A stretch of 64,000 bases of DNA from JAAXKN01 sp036261625. Its GTDB lineage: Bacteria; Bacteroidota; Ignavibacteria; Ignavibacteriales; SURF-24. The stretch lies in assembly GCA_036261625.1 (NCBI GenBank), contig DATAKL010000010.1, positions 34,067 through 98,066 of the forward strand. The letters run 5' to 3'. Numbering within the stretch: position 1 is the first letter of the stretch; every line of letters starts with the position of its first letter. This document shows, in pieces, positions 57,987 through 64,000 of this stretch. A program made the translations under genes and the position numbers. Under the pieces are notes generated by a model. It worked only from the letters and a program-made list of their open reading frames with translations. It was not told where the DNA came from and did no database searches.

Positions 57987-60900
57987 ATGACCGGTTTATA
58001 CGAAAAAGCTCTGGACTTTTTTAAGGCGGAGGAGTATGCATCTGCCAAAGAGTGTCTTGTAAGTTTACTGCAATACTCCGGGGAAACTGCTGAAACGCTG
58101 TTTCTCCTGGGCATTATTGAAGGCAGGCTTCAGAACCTGGAATCTTCAAACGCCATGTTCTCAAGAACCCTTGAGCTCGAAAGCGGTCATTTTGAGGCGG
58201 CATTTAATCTGGCGCTGAATTACAAAAATACCGGTGAACTTGAAGCCGCACTATTTTATTTTAAGAAAGCACAACAGTTAAACCCGGGGTTTGATAAAGC
58301 AGGGGACTATGCTTTATCTCTTGGAACATATCTTGCAAAAAGAACTGAAGCCGAAAAGTGCCTCTCAGAACAGAAATTTGCAGAGGCAAAGGATATTTTT
58401 CTGGAAATTCAGAAGGAATATTCTTCCGACTACAGGCTAATCCACAGACTTGCCGATACATATTATAACCTGGGCCAATTTGAAAAGGCGATAGAAAGCT
58501 ATTACAATCTCATTTCTCTTAAAGGTACAAATGAGCTTGTAATCTACAATATAGCGCTCTGCTATAAAAATCTGAAGAATTATGAAATAGCATTCAGGCT
58601 TTACAGGCAGGCTGTTGATATGAATCCTCTTTATACCGACGCACTGAATAATCTTGGACTGTTATATTCGGAAATAAAAGACTTTAAGAAAGCTGCCGAA
58701 TGCTATAATCAGGCCCTCGAAGCCGATCCCGCGTGCATAAGTGCCCTGACAAATCTGGGGAACTTAAAACTACTGACGGACAACTTTGATGAAATGATTA
58801 GGATAAATGAAAAAGTGCTTTCAATAATAGCTGATAAGTTAAGAAATCAGAGTGATTCCCGGTGTCTGGATCAAAGCAGGGCAATTGCTTACAGCAACAT
58901 AGGTTTTGCTTACTACCATAAATGCCAGGTCGATATTGCTCTGGAATATTACGGGCTTTCAATTGAGTCTTTCCCCGGTTACGTTACAGCACATTATAAC
59001 CGGGCACAGGCCTGCCTTCTAAAAGGAAACTTTAAGGAGGGATTTCAGGAATACACCTGGCGCATGCTGAAAGATGACTGGGGACCAAGAAGATTCCGGG
59101 ACCTGCCTTCCTCTGATGAGCTCTCAGGAAAACGCGTGCTCGTGTACGCCGAGCAGGGATTAGGTGATGCCATTCAGTTTGTGAGATATACAAAGAAGCT
59201 TAAACAGGCCGGGTGCACTGTAGCATTTGAGTGCGACAGGAAACTGATTGATCTGTTCAAAAATTTGCCGTGGATTGATGAATTTATAGAAAAAGATCCT
59301 TCAAAGCATCCATCGGTTCCTTATGACTATGCCATTCCCATGATGAGCCTACCAAAGTATTTTGAAACGGAGCTTAATGATATTCCCTGCGAAGACGCTT
59401 ATATCACACCTGAAAGGAACCTCGTTGAAAAGTGGGCGAAAATTATCAACTCTCAAACGGGCCTGAATAATAAGCTTAAAGTGGGAATCGTATGGGGCGG
59501 AAACCCTAATCATAAAAATGATTCCCGGAGATCCTGCAGTCTGGAAAATTTTGAAGATCTTTTTGAACTGGAGAATGTCCGTTTTTTCAGCCTCCAGGTG
59601 GGACCTGCAGCAAGCCAGATAGAAAAATACAGTAATAAGATTTCTGATCTTCAATTGAATAATGAAGACGGATTTTTGGGTACGGCAGCCATGATTTCCA
59701 GCCTGGATTTAATAATCAGCGTGGATACTTCTGTAGCCCATCTGGCAGGAGCTATGGGGAAAAAGACCTGGATGCTGCTGCCTTTCCTGCCCGACTGGCG
59801 CTGGATGCTTGAAAGAGAGGATACTCCATGGTATCCCACAGCTAAACTATTCAGGCAGAAAGCACTGGGAGACTGGAACTCCGTTTTTGAAGAGGTAAAA
59901 GCCTGTCTGGAAAGGGAGCTTGGGAAAACCCGGTTTGATACTAATATAGAGCACTCTGAACCCATATACCTTGCTCTAAGCAGCGGGGATAATTTCGGCT
60001 GGGGAATCTGCAGCAGGTACTTAAAAGAGGAACTCTCAAAGAAGACTGCAATTGAGGATATTGCGGCATCGGATGAATTAAAGAATTCAAAGCATGTTCC
60101 GGGAACTGTAGTTCATGCTATCACAAATCTGGAGTTTAATTCTCTTTGTGCTGTAAAGGGTAAAAGAAACTTCGGCTATACTTTCTTTGAATATGAGCTG
60201 AATGAAAAATCCAAAGAAAATGCCCACAGCTACGATCTTGTTATCGGCGGTTCCAGATGGAACATGGATAAAATGAAGAAAAAAGGTATTAATAATTCGG
60301 ACTTCCTGATCCAGGGAATTGATCCCGAACTCTTTTATCCTTCTGATGAGTTAAATACAGACGACCACTTTATTATTTTTTCAGGCGGCAAGTTCGAACT
60401 CAGAAAAGGGCAGGACCTTGTCCTAAAGGCCGTGAAAATCCTGCAGCAGAAATTTCCGGACATTGTCCTTATAAATGCGTGGTATAACAAGTGGCCTTCC
60501 ACAATGCAGACTATGAGCTTTTCAAAACATATTGAAATAGATTTTTCTTCCGCAGACTGGGAAGAGTTTATTCTGAGGCTCATCAGGAAAAACGGCCTGG
60601 ATGAAAACCGCATCATTACTCTTCCATTGGTGCCGAACAGGGAGTTAAGAAGTATATACCTCAAGTCCCACATAGGGCTTTTCCCGAACAGGTGCGAAGG
60701 GGGCACAAATCTTGTCATGATGGAGTATATGGCCTGCGGAAGGCCGGTTGCAGCCTCTTTTAACACCGGACACATGGACATATTGACAGATGAAAACTCA
60801 ATCCCTCTTAAATCTATGCACGACTTCCACTTATATGACGGCACCAATAAGCTCGTTGCTGACTGGAAAGAGCCCCATCTGGATGAAATTGTAGCCGCAG

Positions 60901-61019
60901 TTGAATACGCATATTTTAACCGCGAAGCCATCAGGCAGACAGGAATATGTGCCGGAGAATATATGAAGCAGTTTACATGGGCCGCCGCGGCCGAAAACCT
61001 TCTGAAACTCCTCAGGTAA
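57987..61019 (+). CDS. TPR protein fused to GT9-like and GT4 glycosyltransferase domains
   Basis: This 1010-residue protein has about 8-9 TPR units (about 1-370; 'TDALNNLGLLYSEIKDFKKAAECYNQALEADP'). A GT9/GT41-like GT-B domain follows (about 380-640; 'RVLVYAEQGLGDAIQFVRY', 'VDTSVAHLAGAMGKKTWMLLPFLPDWRW'), and a C-terminal GT4 domain (about 660-1010; 'IIFSGGKFELRKGQDLVLKAVKIL', 'GLFPNRCEGGTNLVMMEYMACGRPV'). The TPR-GT arrangement resembles Caulobacter FlmG, in which the TPRs bind flagellin and the GT glycosylates it. It starts 28 bases after the giant GT gene. Confidence 0.85.
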   Translation: MTGLYEKALDFFKAEEYASAKECLVSLLQYSGETAETLFLLGIIEGRLQNLESSNAMFSRTLELESGHFEAAFNLALNYKNTGELEAALFYFKKAQQLNPGFDKAGDYALSLGTYLAKRTEAEKCLSEQKFAEAKDIFLEIQKEYSSDYRLIHRLADTYYNLGQFEKAIESYYNLISLKGTNELVIYNIALCYKNLKNYEIAFRLYRQAVDMNPLYTDALNNLGLLYSEIKDFKKAAECYNQALEADPACISALTNLGNLKLLTDNFDEMIRINEKVLSIIADKLRNQSDSRCLDQSRAIAYSNIGFAYYHKCQVDIALEYYGLSIESFPGYVTAHYNRAQACLLKGNFKEGFQEYTWRMLKDDWGPRRFRDLPSSDELSGKRVLVYAEQGLGDAIQFVRYTKKLKQAGCTVAFECDRKLIDLFKNLPWIDEFIEKDPSKHPSVPYDYAIPMMSLPKYFETELNDIPCEDAYITPERNLVEKWAKIINSQTGLNNKLKVGIVWGGNPNHKNDSRRSCSLENFEDLFELENVRFFSLQVGPAASQIEKYSNKISDLQLNNEDGFLGTAAMISSLDLIISVDTSVAHLAGAMGKKTWMLLPFLPDWRWMLEREDTPWYPTAKLFRQKALGDWNSVFEEVKACLERELGKTRFDTNIEHSEPIYLALSSGDNFGWGICSRYLKEELSKKTAIEDIAASDELKNSKHVPGTVVHAITNLEFNSLCAVKGKRNFGYTFFEYELNEKSKENAHSYDLVIGGSRWNMDKMKKKGINNSDFLIQGIDPELFYPSDELNTDDHFIIFSGGKFELRKGQDLVLKAVKILQQKFPDIVLINAWYNKWPSTMQTMSFSKHIEIDFSSADWEEFILRLIRKNGLDENRIITLPLVPNRELRSIYLKSHIGLFPNRCEGGTNLVMMEYMACGRPVAASFNTGHMDILTDENSIPLKSMHDFHLYDGTNKLVADWKEPHLDEIVAAVEYAYFNREAIRQTGICAGEYMKQFTWAAAAENLLKLLR

Positions 61020-61124
61020 ATTGCATATACTTACAATTGCGCAATATTAGCCACCCTGCAATATCCCTTTTTATTTCCATGCCTAAATAATTGCCCAAAA
61101 GCCTCCCTATTGCCCCAAAACTGG

Positions 61125-61140
61125 TGGCACAGCTATTGTA
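61125..61140 (+). promoter_or_regulatory. Sigma-54-like promoter before the TPR gene
   Basis: TGGCAC-agcta-TTGTA (61,125-61,140) matches the sigma-54 consensus except for GT in place of GC at -12. It lies 44 bases before the TPR protein's ATG, in a 164-base gap. A TTAGCC half-site at 61,047-61,052 is similar to the palindromes at 45.4 and 46.2 kb. Confidence 0.5.
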
Positions 61141-61183
61141 TATAATTCCTTGTAAAAATTAACATAACTTATAAGGTCAACAT

Positions 61184-62026
61184 ATGAACCAATTGGATAC
61201 ACTGTTCGGGCAGGCATATGAATTGTTTGAACAGAAGGAATTCAGACGCGCGGTTGAAAAACTGGACAGTGCAGAGAACCTGCTCGACAAGGGAGATTCC
61301 GAAAACCAGGCAAGCCTGCTTAACTTTAAGGGTTTCAACTATCTTGGCATGGATGCTCTTGAGGAAGCCCGGGAGTGTTTTGAAAAGTCCCTGAGGATCA
61401 ATCCGGCTTCATCGCAGGCGTGTGCCGGCCTGGGCGAAGTGTTCTATTTATGTGAGTATGACTACGAGGCCAAGGCTATGTACGAATGGGCGCTTGACTA
61501 CAACGCCGAAAACAAATTTGCCGCAAAAGGCCTGGCTAAGGTGAATAAAAATCTGGGACTTCCGGAAAGTCATAATACGCTGAATCTTGAGACCTCGCTT
61601 TCCAGGAAAGACAGCTTCTATCACCTGGTTGGGGAGGCATACAAACTGTTTTCTGAAAAAAAATACCGTGAGGTTCTTGAGAAAATTACCGAAGCCGAGC
61701 TTTATTTTAACCGTCAGCTGCCCGGCAAAGATACCATTCATAAGGTTTCAAGCCTCGAAAATTTCAAAGGCTTCAGCTATCTTTCGCTTCAGGAAGTGGA
61801 AAACGCAAAGGCGGCTTTTGAAAATTCTCTCCACCTGAATCCAAATTCATCACAGGCATGTGCAGGACTTGGCGAAGTGTTTTTCCTTCAGGGGCAGGAA
61901 AGAGAATCAAAAACAATGTTTGAATGGGCGGTAAAAAACAACTATTCAAATATGTTCGCAAAAGAAGGGCTTGCCAGGGTTAACGGAATTCTGGGATATC
62001 CTGCTGAACATAACTCATTAAACTGA
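61184..62026 (+). CDS. TPR protein made of two repeats of a ~140-residue module
   Basis: This 280-residue protein consists of two similar halves (about 1-138 and 146-280). Each contains 'NFKGFxYLxxxxxExAxxxFExSLxxNPxSSQACAGLGEVF' and ends 'KGLAKVNKNLGLPESHNTLN' or 'GLARVNGILGYPAEHNSLN'. The end of the giant GT's TPR region has the same ending ('REGLAKVNRKLGLAEGHNSL'). No catalytic domain is present, so it is probably an adaptor or chaperone, for example for flagellin. A ribosome site AAGGTC precedes the ATG. Confidence 0.8.
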   Translation: MNQLDTLFGQAYELFEQKEFRRAVEKLDSAENLLDKGDSENQASLLNFKGFNYLGMDALEEARECFEKSLRINPASSQACAGLGEVFYLCEYDYEAKAMYEWALDYNAENKFAAKGLAKVNKNLGLPESHNTLNLETSLSRKDSFYHLVGEAYKLFSEKKYREVLEKITEAELYFNRQLPGKDTIHKVSSLENFKGFSYLSLQEVENAKAAFENSLHLNPNSSQACAGLGEVFFLQGQERESKTMFEWAVKNNYSNMFAKEGLARVNGILGYPAEHNSLN

Positions 62027-62079
62027 TTTATATGACGGTAATTTTACTTAAAATCAGGAAGAAACAGGAGACCAGCTAG

Positions 62080-63582
62080 TTGCCCAGACTTACTCTCAGC
62101 ATGATAGTCAAAAATGAAGAGAAATATCTTCAGGAATGCCTCGATTCGGTAAAAGGAATTGCTGACGAGATAGTTGTTGTAGATACAGGCTCAACGGACA
62201 GGACAATTGAAATTGCAGAGAAAGCAGGCGCAAAGGTCTATCATTTCAGCTGGATAAATGATTTTTCTGCCGCAAGAAATTTCGCTCTCAGCAAATCCAA
62301 CGGCGAGTGGATACTCTACCTTGATGCCGACGAGAGACTTTCGGAAAAGTCGCAGGCCGAACTTAAGCGCATAATCCGGTCAAAGAAAAAGGAAGCCTGT
62401 TTCTGTATTGTTAACAGTATTGGAACCAACAGCAACAAGTCGAATAAAATGCGATATGCGCGCCTCTTTAGAAACGACAGGCGCATCAGGTTCTCGGGCA
62501 CCATACATGAACAGATCATTTATTCATTGCGTGACGAGGGCTATAAACTGCTGGACTCGGAAATTGAAATTATTCACCTGGGTTACGACATCAGCTACGA
62601 AGGCTTAAAAGAAAAAGCCAGAAGAAACCTTGAGTATCTTCTGAATGAGTATGAGAAGAAAAAAGACGCCTATACTGTCTTCCAGCTGGCGCAGACCTAT
62701 GCTGTTCTTAACGATAAGATAAACGCTGCAAAGCATTTTTCGGAAGTGCTGGATTACAATTGTCCCGGCTTCTACAGGTCCCATTCCTTAAGGTATCTGG
62801 CCTCATGCGAGCTGGAGAAAAACAATCTTACTGCAGCACGCCAGTTTGCCGAAAAAGGCTTAAAGATTGACACCACACAGCCGCTGCTCCATTTCGTAAT
62901 GGCCCGGATACTTCTCAGACTGCGTGAATATGATAAAGCAATTGATCATACTTTACTGTCTCTCAAATGCAACAATAACTCCGGGAATAAGGATTTTGAA
63001 ATCTATGTAGACAGTAAGGCAATTATAAACCTCGGGATTCAGGCCGCAATTTTAGCCCGCGACCCGATGAAATTCGATTCATTCCTCGGGCTTCTTAAAA
63101 AAGAGGAATCGAGTGCTGATAAAAGTCCTCTTCTGTCATTTATTCAGAAGATCATCCAGGGGCAGCGTCTCGATCAGGAAGAAACCGGGCAGTATACTTC
63201 AATGGTTGATGAAACAAATATTGAAACCGTACTTCTCATTCTTGACGGGTATGAGGAAAATGACATAAGGCTTGAGTTCCTTAGAAGAATACCCGAAAAG
63301 ATAAGGACGCACCCGGAATATGAGGCTGAATACCTGAACGCTTTAGGGGCTGCACTGCTCAAGAATAATTTCAGTGAGGAGGCCCGGGACGTTTTTGAGG
63401 TTTCCATAGAAAAGGGAATTAAGGACCCGTCAGTAATCTTCTTTCTGATATCTGTATATGTGGATACCGGAAAATTTGAAAAAATACTGCCCCTGGTGGA
63501 AACGGCTGAAAGGCTGTTCTCCTCGGACAATGAGGTCATGCAGAGAATTCATCTGCTCAAAGAGCAGCTGAGTGTGTTATAA
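62080..63582 (+). CDS. GT2 glycosyltransferase with C-terminal TPRs
   Basis: This 500-residue protein begins at TTG 62,080 (AGGAG nine bases upstream; no useful ATG nearby). Residues 1-230 are a family 2 glycosyltransferase of the LgtF/WaaE-like type: 'LSMIVKNEEKYLQECLDSVKGIADEIVVVDTGSTDRTIEIAEKAG', DXD-like 'YLDADERL' and 'RLFRNDRRIRFSGTIHEQI'. Residues about 235-500 are TPR repeats. The small GT2 part could add the first sugar to flagellin. It ends 52 bases before the flagellin start. Confidence 0.85.
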   Translation: MPRLTLSMIVKNEEKYLQECLDSVKGIADEIVVVDTGSTDRTIEIAEKAGAKVYHFSWINDFSAARNFALSKSNGEWILYLDADERLSEKSQAELKRIIRSKKKEACFCIVNSIGTNSNKSNKMRYARLFRNDRRIRFSGTIHEQIIYSLRDEGYKLLDSEIEIIHLGYDISYEGLKEKARRNLEYLLNEYEKKKDAYTVFQLAQTYAVLNDKINAAKHFSEVLDYNCPGFYRSHSLRYLASCELEKNNLTAARQFAEKGLKIDTTQPLLHFVMARILLRLREYDKAIDHTLLSLKCNNNSGNKDFEIYVDSKAIINLGIQAAILARDPMKFDSFLGLLKKEESSADKSPLLSFIQKIIQGQRLDQEETGQYTSMVDETNIETVLLILDGYEENDIRLEFLRRIPEKIRTHPEYEAEYLNALGAALLKNNFSEEARDVFEVSIEKGIKDPSVIFFLISVYVDTGKFEKILPLVETAERLFSSDNEVMQRIHLLKEQLSVL

Positions 63583-63634
63583 ATCAGAATTTAATTTGCT
63601 GCTAACATAAACTAAATACAAGGAGGTAATCTTA

Positions 63635-64000
63635 ATGGGATCATCTTTTCAGATTAATACTAATATCGGGGCTTTGGAAGCCTACAATGCATTAAACAAG
63701 GCAAACACAGACGGCATGAAGGCTCAGCTTCGTCTGGCCACAAGAAAAAGAATCAACTCGGTTGCCGATGACGTATCAGGTTACAACGTCGGAAAATCTC
63801 TTGATTCAAAAGTTCAGCTTATGAAGTCAGCCCAGAACAATATCGGTGCAGCAAAGAATATGCTTTCCACGGCTGAAAGCGCTTTGCAGCAGATCAAGGA
63901 TAAACTGACTCAGATCAGAAGCTATGTGGCAGATGCAACCGATCCTACAAAAGACAGAAAAGCTCTGGCGCAGAACATTCAGTCGCTTGGTGAAGAAATC
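63635..64000 (+). CDS. fliC: Flagellin, 5' part (cut by window end)
   Basis: 122 codons are visible and no stop is reached. The N-terminal flagellin domain is clear: 'INTNIGALEAYNALNKANTDGMKAQLRLATRKRINSVADDVSGYNVGKSLDS', then 'AQNNIGAAKNMLSTAESALQQIKDKLTQIRSYVADATDPTKDRKALAQNIQSL'. It departs from the usual 'LSTGKRI' by 'LATRKRI'. A perfect AGGAGGT ribosome site lies 7 bases before ATG. No sure promoter is seen in the 52-base gap. Transcription may come from within or before the upstream gene. Confidence 0.93.
   Translation, partial: MGSSFQINTNIGALEAYNALNKANTDGMKAQLRLATRKRINSVADDVSGYNVGKSLDSKVQLMKSAQNNIGAAKNMLSTAESALQQIKDKLTQIRSYVADATDPTKDRKALAQNIQSLGEEI

Noticed and set aside
63553..63567. 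Hairpin CTGCTC-AAA-GAGCAG before flagellin as a terminator
   Set aside because: It is inside the 3' coding part of the GT2 gene and not followed by T residues.
63580..63608. Sigma-28 flagellin promoter (TAAA ... GCTAACAT)
   Set aside because: The spacing is 17 rather than 15 bases and the -10 part departs from GCCGATAA, so there is not enough to call it.

Overview
The window looks like part of an Ignavibacteria (Ignavibacteriota/Chlorobi-group) chromosome. The evidence is a secreted protein with a Por/type IX C-terminal sorting domain of the 'ENFPNPFNSST' kind, a DUF2723 membrane glycosyltransferase, a TonB-receptor-like barrel, a GGGPS-family prenyltransferase and a flagellin gene. This lineage assignment is inference from gene content, not from a marker gene.

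Region 1 (1 to about 23,532) is the right-hand part of a lambda-like siphophage prophage integrated at the 3' end of a tRNA-Thr(UGU) gene (23,533-23,605, minus strand). The left end lies outside the window. A repressor, a two-gene membrane/lipoprotein cargo and the tyrosine integrase read rightward. Everything else reads leftward in lambda-like order: RHH regulator, CII-like HTH protein, Xis-like protein, ParB, an O-like initiator carrying six iterons inside its own gene, a helicase-methyltransferase fusion, many small zinc-ribbon and membrane proteins, gpZ, a ParB-like protein, Nu1, A, gpW-like, B, protease/major capsid, FII and a possible tail terminator. Several short genes (43, 57, 39 and 58 codons) were found by reading the minus strand between the larger genes.

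Region 2 (23.6-45.3 kb) is ordinary host chromosome: TrmH-type rRNA methyltransferase, bacteriohemerythrin, DUF2905, a secreted PQQ-type sugar dehydrogenase-like protein, an RluE-like pseudouridine synthase, a DUF2723 protein, a heptosyltransferase-like GT9, LOG-family protein, TonB-receptor-like barrel, HU, aconitase, GmhA, GGGPS-like, Tex, an unknown two-TM coiled-coil protein and a UDP-glucuronate decarboxylase-like SDR. Two intergenic regions carry palindromic miniature elements with terminal inverted repeats.

Region 3 (45.3-64 kb) is the most striking. After a roughly 1.1-kb AT-rich stretch with two sigma-54-like promoters, each about 73 bp downstream of a matching palindrome, comes a cluster of very large multidomain proteins. 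They are a double methyltransferase (500 aa), a glycosyltransferase-FkbM-methyltransferase-deacetylase fusion (1210 aa), a protein with five glycosyltransferase domains, a methyltransferase and TPRs (2119 aa), a TPR-GT9-GT4 fusion (1010 aa), a pure TPR protein (280 aa) and a GT2-TPR protein (500 aa). The cluster runs directly into flagellin, which is cut by the window end. I infer a flagellin-glycosylation machine in which TPR modules, one of them repeated between proteins, dock the flagellin.
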